From positions 32,259,761 through 32,323,760 of the forward strand of contig NC_132878.1 in assembly GCF_030463535.1 (NCBI RefSeq): a stretch of 64,000 nt of DNA, in the 5' to 3' direction. The notes under the pieces were generated by a model that was not told where the DNA came from, searched no databases, and was given only the letters and a program-made list of their open reading frames with translations. The position numbers and the translations under genes are program-made. Positions within the stretch are counted from its first letter, which is position 1. Every line of letters starts with the position of its first letter. Below are positions 49,340 through 60,100 of the stretch, in pieces. The stretch is from Salminus brasiliensis. Taxonomy: Eukaryota > Chordata > Actinopteri > Characiformes > Bryconidae.

Positions 49340-49725
49340 GGCCTATAAAAGCCAAGAATGGACCAGCCATTTCGTACTTGATAGCAATGGTCAAAAGGCG
49401 ATCAGTACCAAGAGCACTTCCAACTTCAACTACGGCTCGGCTTGACCCACCATCCTTTAAGATCCATGGAAGACGAGCATCCAGACCTTTTTCTAGCCTT
49501 GTACTAGAATAGTGAATTAAGCTTTTTCTGTGTGGCTCAATAATGGAGTCCTTTGTTGTGGTTGTCAAATATTGCCTGAAAACCCACCTTTTCCAAGTGG
49601 ATTTTTGCGTTTAATAGTAATTAATGAAATGTGTAGTGCAAACTAACTAAAGTTTTTTTTTTTAAGTAAACAATGAAGCACTTTTGTAAGAGTGTCTGCT
49701 AAATGCCTTCAATGTAAATGTAAAT
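49340..49725 (+). mobile_element. LINE reverse-transcriptase 3' fragment with tail, copy 2
   Basis: Contains cggctcggcttgacccacca and cgagcatccagacctttttc as in copy 1, continues through gaaaacccaccttttccaag and ends gtgtctgctaaatgccttca plus aatgtaaatg units, the LINE 3' tail also seen at 26735-26795. Confidence 0.7.
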
Positions 49726-50278
49726 AGCTGCTGACTAGCTCAAATTTGCTCCTGCCATGTTTGTTCTGACAAAAGGTAATATTTATTATTGTTATTTTGT
49801 TATTTGTTATTTTGAAATATTGTGTTAATCAGTTATAAGAATAGCAGTACAATTCAGTTTAAAGTACAATTTGGTTTAAAGACCAAAAAAGAAAACTTAC
49901 ATGAGATCAATCTACAAGCATTTGGGGAAAGTTTGGAATATTGTGTCCTATTGTGTCCTCTGCTGATTTTCTTTCCTTTGTCTATGATTGTAAATCAAAA
50001 ATGAGTTCATGCCCAGGTCTATTAAACTGCCAGACAAACGTGCCTCTGTAAAACACCATAATAAAGATAATGTAATTTGTTACTTCAAAGGAAAGGAATG
50101 TCTATCAGAGTATTATCCATTTTGGACTGAGCTTTGCCGCAAGTCTTTGAGCTCTCTGAAGCAGGTCACGGAATTGATTATCAAAGTCTCCTTCTGAGGC
50201 CATAGTGTAAGATAGATCGAAGACAGACACAGACACACAGAGATAAGAAAGACAGACAGACTCTTAAACAAACAAAAG

Positions 50279-50489
50279 CATACATTTTAAGTTGGAATTC
50301 AGTAGAAAAACAATACATAAACAGAAATGTTCATTAAAGTTCCTACAGAAAAACAGTGATACATTTCTTGAATTACAATCAAACATTTTCATGCTGCAGT
50401 GTTAAAAGTTCTGCATAAAGTTACTTCAGTTTTTCTTGAATTATGGCAATCACCTTCAATAAAAAGACAACACAAAAATTCTGCAACAA
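50279..50489. repeat. Direct duplication, copy 1 (about 210 bp)
   Basis: From catacattttaagttggaat to ttctgcaacaa this aligns with 51196-51407 with a few substitutions and small gaps. No protein or known transposon was recognised. Confidence 0.9.
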
Positions 50490-51195
50490 CTGGGCAGGGC
50501 ATTCTCAAGCTATCAAATGTATACTTCTAGATGGTGCAACTATTTTGTGGCCAACATAACTTTATATGAAGTAAGATACTTACTTTATATACTAAGATAT
50601 GCAGAGTGGCCTTTTCTGTTGAAATCCCATTTCAAGTTAATTAAAGTCATAGATAATGAGATGAGGTTGAATAAATGCACAAGATTCCTTAATAGGTATA
50701 TAGTACTCATATATGACTTTGATACAATGCTTTCTATAAAAAAAATGTTTGCTAGTTTAAATGCTAAGGACAAGACTGTCACATTACCACTTGACATGTT
50801 TGAATCAGATTAACTAATAAAGAACAACATCAGTTTTTTTCTTCTCTCTCAAAGATGAAAACATGAAATGATTTTGGTTGTTGGTTGTTTTTTGAAACAA
50901 CTCCTGTTTCAGATGTGTTCTTATGAATTGCTATTGTTATTGTTGCCCTCAAAGTTCTTTAATTTTTTTTTTTCTGTTTCAGCTATTCAGATGGCATGCG
51001 AAAATCATATACTATTTTACAATCCACAACAGTCTCCAGTCTGCCGACAGTAAGATTATATATTATTCAGCTTCAGCATTGAGAAAGTACTAGTCATTAA
51101 GTGTTAAGTGATTAATTCCACCCATCACATGCTGCACTGTAAACAAACACATTAAAAGGGTCAATGACTGGCAGCAATGGCTGTCAAACAAAAAA

Positions 51196-51407
51196 CATAC
51201 ATTTTAAGTTGGAATTCAGTGGAAAAACAATACATTAACAGAAATGTTCATTAGTTTCTACAGAAAAACACTGATACTTTTCTTAAATTACAATTAAACA
51301 CTTTCATGCTGCAGTGCTTAAAGTTCTGCATAAACAGTTACTTCTGTTTTTTCTTGAATTATGACAATCACCTTCAATAAAAAGACAACACAAAAATTCT
51401 GCAACAA
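51196..51407. repeat. Direct duplication, copy 2 (about 210 bp)
   Basis: A diverged repeat of 50279-50489, about 0.9 kb to the right. The interval between the two and the DNA to the right also share a cgacag(c/t)aagatta segment (near 51046 and 51865), so the duplicated unit may originally have been larger. Confidence 0.9.
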
Positions 51408-51717
51408 AAGTAGCTACCTGTCAAACACTAACAGAATAACTCTGAAGTAGCACGAGAGTGAACACTAGCACTCATATTCTACAACACAATAAAAGGTAAC
51501 CTACTCTTACAGTCCACAACACTCTCAACCAAGCACACCTAAGAGAAAGAAGCCCTGGGGAAACCATAACACATTGACGTGTCAGGAGCCAACAGAAAAG
51601 ATTTTTTTGCTGCAGAACTTTTATTGTGGTCATTTTGAAGGTGTTCGTTGTGGTAATAATTCAGGAAACATCAGTAAAATAACAAAGTTTCTCTGCAGAC
51701 ATATCATATGTAATGTT

Positions 51718-51936
51718 TTACTGCTCCATGAACAATGATATATGGGTTCTTGTGAACTGCTCCTCGATTGCTGCCCTTTCTTTGGAATTTTGTAGCTTTT
51801 GAGACACTGTCAGAAGATGCATTTTATTCTTTTTATGATCCACAACAAATCTTTTATCTTCCGACAGCAAGATTAGATTAGATTTAACTTTATTGTCAGG
51901 GAGAAAGTACAAGGGCAAACCAGTGAACCAGTACAA
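51718..51936 (-). other. Unrecognised open frame, possible gene fragment
   Basis: A 72-codon minus-strand frame whose last 50 residues (LLSEDKRFVVDHKKNKMHLL and on to a Lys/Glu-rich helix) look protein-like in composition. Its N-terminal part overlaps the start of an interspersed repeat. No family was recognised, and there is no supporting neighbour exon. It may be chance or a relic. Confidence 0.2.
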
Positions 51937-52480
51937 GCCTCAAACCAGAAGTGCATGTAGCAAACATAAAGTACAAGATTGATGTGCAAATGAACATGAG
52001 AGGTCAAATGTATCACACACAGATATGCAACAAATATTAGATACAGAAAATAAATGCAATATATATAAGCAGATGTCTAAATTGAACAATGTGCAATTCA
52101 TTAAGGATACATATATAAGTGATTGATGGAAGAATGCAATGGAGTGGAAGCAGTGAATATTTGTAAACTGCAGATACAGTGCAAACCAGACCAATAACGA
52201 AGTATAATTGAGCAGTTAATTAAACAATAATGTAAACAGTGTGATAGCGGTTCAGGAGGGTATTTGTGTTTTCAGGAGCTGTTAATAAGGTTGACGACAG
52301 ACTGAAAGAAGCTGTTCCACAGCCAGCTGGTGTTGGCAGCGGATGCTTCCCTAATGGTAGAAGTAATAACAGTCCATGATGGACTGTTGGGTGTAAACTG
52401 TCTCTGATGATGTTCATTCAGAGAGTGTTTCTGTTGCAGGTTCTAAGTGAAGGGGAGTTTCAGAGACAGATGAATCTACA
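51870..52480. repeat. Interspersed repeat starting gattagatttaactttattg
   Basis: The start gattagatttaactttattg and the later gaaagaagctgttccacagc and tccatgatggactgttgggt resemble an abundant teleost repeat. Class uncertain. Confidence 0.5.
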
Positions 52481-52850
52481 CTACATAGCTTTTCATGATG
52501 TACATCTCCTTTCATGAGCTTTTCAGTTCAGTTTGGAGGATCAAGCTATGTTAAACACTGAGCTGAAGTTGATGAAAAACAAAGGAGGTGCTTTTCCAGT
52601 TGCTCTTTTTCAGGTTAGGGTAGAGTAGAACAATGGTGGAGGGACTAGAACAATGGTGGCTGCTTTGAAGCTGATGGGAACTATCGCCTGAGCTATTGTC
52701 ACTCTGCACAGAAATCTGTGTTTCTTACATAAAAAAGGCTGCTTGCCCTTTTCACTGCCCTGCTTGAAAAAACAGCAAACACCAGCAAACCAGACCAGCA
52801 CCAGACCTGCATAAACATGAAATATAGCTGGAAGTTTGAATGGACCAATA

Positions 52851-53469
52851 TACAATGCCTTGCAAAAGTATTCTTTTCAACCTTTTGCCACATTTCAGGC
52901 TTCAATCATAAAGATATGAAATTTTATTTTTTTGTAAAGAATTAACAACTGGGACACAATCGTGAAGTGGATCGAAATTTATTGGATATTTTATTTAGAA
53001 ATAAAAAACTGTGGGGCGTGCAATCTTATTCAACCCCCTTGCATTAATACTTTGTAGCGACACCTTTTGCTGCGATTACAGCTGCAAGTCTCTTGGGGTA
53101 TGTCTCTATCAGTTTTGCACACCGAGAGACTGACATTTTTGCCCATTCTTCTTTTCCTTTCAGCTCTTTCCACAGATTCTCGATTGGATTCAGGTCTGGA
53201 CTTTGACTTGGCCATTCTAATACCTGGATACGTTTATTTGTGAATTTTATTTGTGGACGGCCGGGTCTTGGTATATTTGCTGTGGTCTAATACTCCTTCC
53301 ATTTCAATATGATCGCTTGCACAGCGCTCCTTGAGATGTTTAAAGCTTGGGAATCCGGCTTTAGACTTCTCCACAACAGTATCTCGGACCAGCCTGGTGT
53401 GTTTAACTTTTTCCAAAAAAAGTTAAAAATATCCAATAAATGGGGCAGAATATTTTGCAAGGCACTGTA
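52851..53469 (-). mobile_element. Deleted Tc1-like transposon with intact ends
   Basis: The left end tacaatgccttgcaaaagta is the inverse of the right end (tattttgcaaggcactgta, finishing at 53469), and both abut TA. Inside, gcgacaccttttgctgcgat and ttctcgattggattcaggtc belong to a known-looking fish Tc1 family. The minus strand near 53390-53287 encodes the N-terminal helix-turn-helix, ending in SAVQAIILKWKEY. The catalytic core is absent. Confidence 0.85.
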
Positions 53470-53499
53470 AATAATAATAAAAAAAACATACATACATAC

Positions 53500-54250
53500 A
53501 AACTTACAAAGTTTTGTTTTGCCTTTCCTTGTGAAGGGATAGATTCCAAAACACTTAAAATCGGCTGTTCCACTGTCCGCAAAATAATTTACAAGTGGAA
53601 CAATGATTTGGCTAGGATCAGGCCATCCTTTCAGTTCTCTGCAACAGCAGGCCATCAATGTGTAAAGAGTTTCCAAAAGTCCTAAAATGTCATCACAGGA
53701 TCTACAGGGAAATCCAGCCACAGCTGACATCAAAGTATAGCATCTACCATCTGAGAGAGACCACATATGTTTGATTTTCATGGGAGGCGTGTAAGGAGTA
53801 AAACCTTGCTATAAAAAACAAGAGCAAAAGAACACATAGGCCATGACCATGACATTTTGAAAGAATTTGCTTTGGACTAATGTATCTACTAAAATAGGTT
53901 ATTTTCAGCACAGTAACAAAGGACATGTTTGACATAAACCAAATATAGCATTTGAGCAGACGAACCCACATCAACTTTGAAGCATGGAGGTAGAAATGTC
54001 ATGGTTTGCGGCTGCTTTTCTGCAGTAGGGACTGGAGAGAGCTCCATTATACAATCCTCTAGGAATGCGTTATTGTATCAGAGGGTGCTTGAGAAACATG
54101 TGAGACCATCTGTCTTAAAACGTCTCACAGCTGAAAGAATTCTGCAAGGAAGAGTGGGAAAAATCCCAGTTGATGTCAGAGACTGGTAGATCTTTATAGG
54201 AAATGTATAACTAAAGTTATTTCAGCCAAGAAAGGGAATATCAGCAATTA
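53500..54250 (+). pseudogene. Tc1-like transposase pseudogene
   Basis: Reading rightward, an N-terminal helix-turn-helix (GCSTVRKIIYKWNN near 53554) is followed by broken central DNA and, from 53977, KHGGRNVMVCGCFSAVGTGE, a conserved motif ahead of the second catalytic Asp region of Tc1 transposases. There are several frame breaks, so it is inactive. It adjoins the previous Tc1-like element and the LTR-like block. Confidence 0.8.
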
Positions 54251-54295
54251 GGGCATAGCATGTCCTAACTTCTCCCTATCTTCTCCTTCACTGTC

Positions 54296-55015
54296 AGGCA
54301 TGTGTCGCGAGCCATGGCCCGCAGGCTCTCATGAGGACTCTTACGTTGTTATTCATGTTCATGTCTTACTTCACGGTTTGGTTATTGTCATGTGTGTTTA
54401 ATCTATGTTCATTGTTTTGTTACCTGAGGCTGAGGTATTTAAGGGGCTAGCGCTAGCTCCCCATTGCCGAGAATTTAACTCATTGAACTCATTGAACTTA
54501 CTGAACACAGTCAAGGTAGTGAATGTATTCATGGTGCTATTTGCATAGAAAAAGCCGAACTAACCAAGGGCGTCAAGGTTCAAGTCCTATTATCCACAAG
54601 GTCGTCAGAGAGGCTTCCTCTCTATCCAGGTTCATGATAGTTGTACCCTTCATGGGCAAGCCTCGTTACCAAGTCGGTTTTTGCCTTGCCTTTTAGGTTT
54701 TGCAGCTGATCTCTCAGCTCTCAAGTCACGTAAGTTCCCTAGCACCTGACGAGCACAGTTTTGGTTATTCCTAGTTTCCCCAACGCACTGGTATTGGTTA
54801 GCGTTTCTCTTCCCACTCATTCCTGGCTAGCCTAGCTCCAGGATTCTCTCTGGCCCCTTTCGTTGTCATGGTTATATTTCGGTTATATATCCTTTGTCCC
54901 TGTAAATGTTTCTTGTGTTTACCTCTGTTTTATTTGTTTAATAAAACACTCTTGCATTGAGCCATCCCCTTTGAGTGTTCACCCTCATTGTCTGACCTAG
55001 CCAGTCATGGCTATA
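54296..55015 (+). mobile_element. Probable solo LTR of a Gypsy-type retroelement
   Basis: A block of about 720 bp richer in G and C than its flanks. It starts tgtcgcgagccatggcccgc, has a promoter-like ggtatttaaggggctagcgc, a polyadenylation region (tgtttaataaaacactcttg) and ends near gccagtcatggctataatta, giving short inverted ends (gccatg / catggc). No internal coding region is present. The exact edges and the target-site duplication are unresolved. Confidence 0.5.
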
Positions 55016-55089
55016 ATTAACTTCTATTAATTACATTTTTCAAAGGTAGGTTCTGTGTGATTGATAGATTGCCTCCATCTCTTAATATT

Positions 55090-55940
55090 ATTATATTGAT
55101 TAAGATCAAGTTGCCATACTTACTGCAAAAGGTACACAAGTAACAGGACTACCAGCTTTGAGAGGAGAACAGTTGATTCAAGAACTCTAAGACTGATGTC
55201 AGTGCATCAAGAGCCACCATGTTCAGACATCTCCAGGAAAGGGGCTACAACTGCTGTATTCATAATATCAAGCCACTTCTCGATACCACCAGAAAGCTAA
55301 CGAGAAGAATAACAGATTAGCAGTCAAGGTTTGCAGGACGATATGGCTGATGGCTCTCTACCCAGACAATCCAGAACAGATGTCACACAGCCAATCTCCG
55401 GTCTCATCAGGCTGCCAGGAGGCCTGCCATGTCTGCCCCCGTTTCATCATCAGGCCAGTTTGCGTTGGTGTCAGCAACCAGATTCCAGAGTCCATAATCT
55501 GCCTAAGGCAGTTGGATCGTAGGGTCAAAGTGTGGAGATCTTTTGGTGTAGGCTGTGTGATGGTGTGAGCCGGCATCTCCATCACTGGAAAAATGAGACT
55601 TGTCATCACTGGAGGCAATCTCATTGCAAAGAGATAATGAGATAAAATTTTGCTTGGGCGTGCTGTTCATGCCAGAGTAACCAACACAACAACGTTGGCT
55701 GACTTGCGACAAATGCTGGTTGAAGAATGGGATGCCATTCCACAGCAGTGTGTGACCTGGCTGGTGACCAGCATAAGGAGGAGGCACCAGGCTGTTGTGC
55801 CTGTGTATGGTTGTTTCACACGCTACTGAGGCTCCTGTTTGTTAAATTAAAAAAAATGTTAAATTGCCAAATATGTCTTGATTCTTCAAATTTCAATCAT
55901 CCAGTCCACCAAACACCAAACACGTCAATGGCAAAATAAG
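55090..55940 (+). pseudogene. Degenerate Tc1/mariner-type transposase
   Basis: Relics of the transposase C-terminal half: DRRVKVWRSFG near 55515, then from about 55700 LADLRQMLVEEWDAIPQQ and TSIRRRHQAVV, the end of the catalytic domain. Multiple stops and shifts. The 3' part (cttgattcttcaaatttcaa and ccagtccaccaaacacca) resembles the terminal region of the same family. Boundaries are approximate. Confidence 0.75.
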
Positions 55941-57101
55941 CTGTTTGGCATTGACAGAGAGGATTTGGCCAATTTTTCATGGGCGCAAACCACATGCTCT
56001 GCTCTGCTGCTCATCCCACAAATGCATGTTCCTTACAAATGTGGCACCATTTAAAAGGGAAATTAACATGCTTTCTAACAGTATAGGATGAATTGCCAAG
56101 AAGCATTGTTACAACAAATAAACAATATACCAAACACAAATGTCCTTTCTATATATAATAATAATTTAATAATTTGCCATCACAAAATATTTGGTATGGT
56201 TTATTATTAGGTTTCTCACAACATTGCCCTCATATCACAGTCGCATTTCCAATTACATTTCCAATGAAACACATGGCACAGGCACCCTATCCATAAATGA
56301 TCATGTGGTATCATGTGCCTGTGAGTATATAAAGGGTCAACACTAAGGAGGCTGTGCCACATTTGGTGAGTTTGCTGCACTCTTGCTGTAAATCTACAAA
56401 ACAAGAAACAGTTGTTAGAGTTAAAACTGTTTTCGGCCCGGTACCAGGTGAGTAATTGTGATGAGTGGTTTTGCATTAACCCAGTTCTGCAGAATTGTCC
56501 AAAAAAGGTGACATTTGGTGTATCAAGTTTGGTGTGTTGTGTATTGGATTTGCAATTGTCAGCAAATATATCGGCCAATGCTCTAAAAGTGAATTAATAA
56601 TCATTTTAGAATGTCAAGGTCATTTGGATAGCCATGGTCACCAGGGCTCTGTGTAAAAGAACAAAAATGTTTTAATAAGCAAATCAATGAAGTACCAGCA
56701 ATTCATCTGATACATTCAGATTTTCATTTATTAACTGCACAAAGGACATTATGGTTTTATCTGAGATGTTACAGAACACGTAACAGGTATATTACATATC
56801 ATCTCAACATTCCTATTAGGTTTTTATTTAGGATTAGTGTTAGGGATGGTAAGAATTAGGGTAAATCTGCTTAATAGAAGTAAAACATAAGTCTGCTTCA
56901 TGTGGTGCTTTACTATTGCAGTTTCACTGATGTTTAAAAGTTGCTAATGTTATTGTGTTATTAATGTATTCATTGTCTACAGGGGCCATTTAAATAAAGA
57001 GTTATTTTAATTGTTTTAGTGCATTTAGTTATTGAAAGATATGTCTAGACACACCATATAACACATATTTTCCTTGAATTATCTTTAAATACAGGATAAA
57101 C

Positions 57102-60100
57102 ATGAGCAAATACACAATCCGCGTCTTCACTGGTGAAGTTTTTGGTTCTGGCACCTCTAACAGAATCTACATCAATTTAATTGGCACAATTAGTAACAGT
57201 GGATATCAGCAGCTTAAAACTCTGACAGGATTTTGGGCTGGATCGGTAAGTTATTCAGCTATCTGCATCTGTTTGCTTTCACTGTTACAATTCAGAAGTA
57301 TCAGTATATTTGATGAACTGATGAAGCTAAATTTTGCTGTTTAGAATTAACATTTTAATAATTATTATATTTGTGCTACAGCAATGAGGATTTTCATACA
57401 CATGTAGTGGTCTCTTAGAGTTAATAGTATTTATACTGGTAGTATGTATGTTTTTTTTTTGCAATACACAGCAACATTGTTGTTATTTAATATACAACAG
57501 CAATGTATATTTCCAGGTTGAATACTGTAAACTAGACAATTAAAGTACTTTTAAATGTTGCACCCAATGCTACAACAATATTTTACAGCAATAAATAAAA
57601 TGTTGTAATTATCAGACAAAAGTCCAGGGCTGAACTTAATCCAGCTGCACTGACACTGAGAAACTATAAGTGGCTAGTAAGTTTTAGGACATTAGAAGGA
57701 CACATTTTTGTCATTTTGTGTGGTATGTTTAATGGCCATTTTAATGCTTGAAAGCAGGCCTAAAACCAAGATGAAATAGATGTCTGTAAAGACTAAACTA
57801 CTAGAATTCCTCGTTAAAATTTCTATGATTGTTTTGTCCCATCAGGAGCAAACCTTTACAGTACACTGCAAATCAGATATAGGTGATCTCTTACTGGTTG
57901 AATTGGAAGCAAAGTCACCATCATATATGGAATTCATTGATGATGAGTGGTTCTGCTCCAAAATCATTGTAACGACGCCTGAGGGAGTAAGTGTGCTTTT
58001 CCCATGCTATTGCTGGATGAGCTGCAGTAAGAAGCTGTTTCTCCGGGATGCTGCAGGTTTGTAAAACTGCTGATTATTACAGCCAAATTATCTGAGAGGT
58101 TAACAATGCACTGAATACAAAGCACCAACACATGATGTAACATGTATATTTTGACTGAGAAATATATTTTTTCAAAAGTGCCATCAAATATGCTAAACTA
58201 AAAAAATTAATATTGGTTTGATTTTGTCATTAATATGACATGTAAACTTTATCTTTGACTAGCCATGCTAAAAGCCGAAGACACAGCTCCTGTACTCCTT
58301 GCACATAGACATGAGAATCTGAAGAGGCGGTGTCAAGACTTCAAGTAAGCAAGCAGGTTGTTATACCATAGTTCATATTTACTTACAGAAAAATACTGCC
58401 ATTACAGATTATCCCTTTCAGACATTTTGGCTAAATAAGTGTGAAGAATCTTTTAAAGGTCTAAAGAACTTTCTCTCCATGTAAAAGTTCTTTACCTACT
58501 TTAAGGTTGTGCTGGGGCCACATTATACTGTAATGAAAACACATACATATTATAAAACAATGGGTCAGGTAAAGTTTTTACACATTAAGTAAATGTAAAT
58601 GCTGACTCTGTATTTTCCACACTTGCAAATCTGCCTGATGTTAACCCTGGTGCAATTTAATCTTACAGCAGGACATTTACAGAATACAATGGAGCAAAAT
58701 CTGCAGCCTTTGAATTTGCCAGTTAGAAAACCAAACAATTCAATTAATGCATGAATAAATACATTGCAAAACAAAATACATATGTTAAACTGAGACTGGT
58801 TGGGTTTGGTAAAATATGATTTTATTAATTAATTATCAATTAAAAATCATTTGTTTTAAAAAATGTATTCACATCCCTTCTATTTTGTAACTGAATGTGA
58901 GATGCTGGCTTTTCTTCTATGGGGGGCTCGTGACTCAGATGTTAAGCACTGATTTTATTCACTGGTTGTGTTTTTTTGCTAGTGGCAGAGTGTATGTACA
59001 TTTTGAGATTTTGAAAAGTCAAGACTGTTGTGCAACAGTTTTGGAGTAAGCCTGTTTTACAGCTGTTTTACTTACATGGGTTTTGCTCACAAAAGAGAAC
59101 AGAGCAGTGTCTGAAGTCTCACAATATGTTATTTCTGTGTAACCTACAACAGACATGCATTTTCAAGAGTTAAGTCCTTTGAACTTATGTATGTATTATA
59201 GGTGGAGTATATATGCCCCAGGATTACCTCACATTGTGCTTGCTGAGAGTCCCACTGAGCTGCCACCTGAGGTCAGATTCTCTTTTACCAAAGACAAGGA
59301 ATTCCGGTTTACCTTGGGGGCAGCGTAAGTCTTCTGTATTTAAATGATACATAATTGCACTTTCAGATTTGCATACTGATGACTTCATGAATCATAATCA
59401 TACGTTATGAATAATAAATCATTAATCATGAATCATACATATGTTGTGTCCCAGTTTCATGAAGCTGAAACTTGAATGCCCTGTCAACAACACATGGAAT
59501 AGTATTGAAGACATTAATGGGCTCCTCTTTGAAAAGACAAAGACTTATGGTATTTCCTCTTCTAAATTTACCAACAACACCATGTTAATAGATATCTTCT
59601 TTTTGTATTATATTTATCTGTCCATGTTCTTGCAGAATATGTGCAGAAGAACTGGAAGAAGGATGACTTCTTTGGATACCAGTTTCTGAATGGCGTGAAT
59701 CCAATGATGATCAAGCGCTGCTCAGAGATACCTGAGAATTTCCCTGTCACAAATGACATGGTCAAAAGTTCTTTACCAAAGATGAGCACATTAGAAAAGG
59801 AAATTGAGGTTATTATTAGTAATATTATTAGTAATATTAGTAATATTATGATAGCTTTTTACATAAAAGTGTTTGTCATACCATTAATAAAATATGTATT
59901 TAAACTTCTCCAATACTATTTGTCTGCTTTTTTAAATATTATACTCAAATGTATTTACTATTTATTTATTTAAGTGTTAAATATATATATTTTTATGCAA
60001 TCAGAAAGGAAATATCTTCCTGTGTGACTACAAGAGATTGAGTGGTCTTCAGGGAAATGAGATCCACAAGAAAAAGCAGTATCTGGCTGCTCCACTCTGC

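Larger units (their letters stand above)
42539..57101. other. Gene-free interval between the TRIM cluster and the lipoxygenase
   Basis: About 14.5 kb of AT-rich DNA with no gene I can support. It is assembled from transposon and LINE pieces listed separately. Stretches 45060-48300, 48600-49330 and 56000-57100 show nothing recognisable beyond short repeats; weakly similar segments occur near 46010, 47300 and 48340. Confidence 0.6.

Noticed and set aside
53287-53781. A 164-codon minus-strand frame that looks like a gene
   Set aside because: Only its last part is transposase-like (the Tc1 helix-turn-helix). The remainder is read-through of neighbouring transposon DNA, so it is not a separate gene.
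57986-57991. A very strong donor GTAAGT inside the second lipoxygenase exon (after GAGGGA)
   Set aside because: The frame continues beyond it with the PLAT-family FPCYCW stretch to a donor at 58057. Splicing at 57985 would end in phase 2 and break the frame with the next exon. At most it is a cryptic site.
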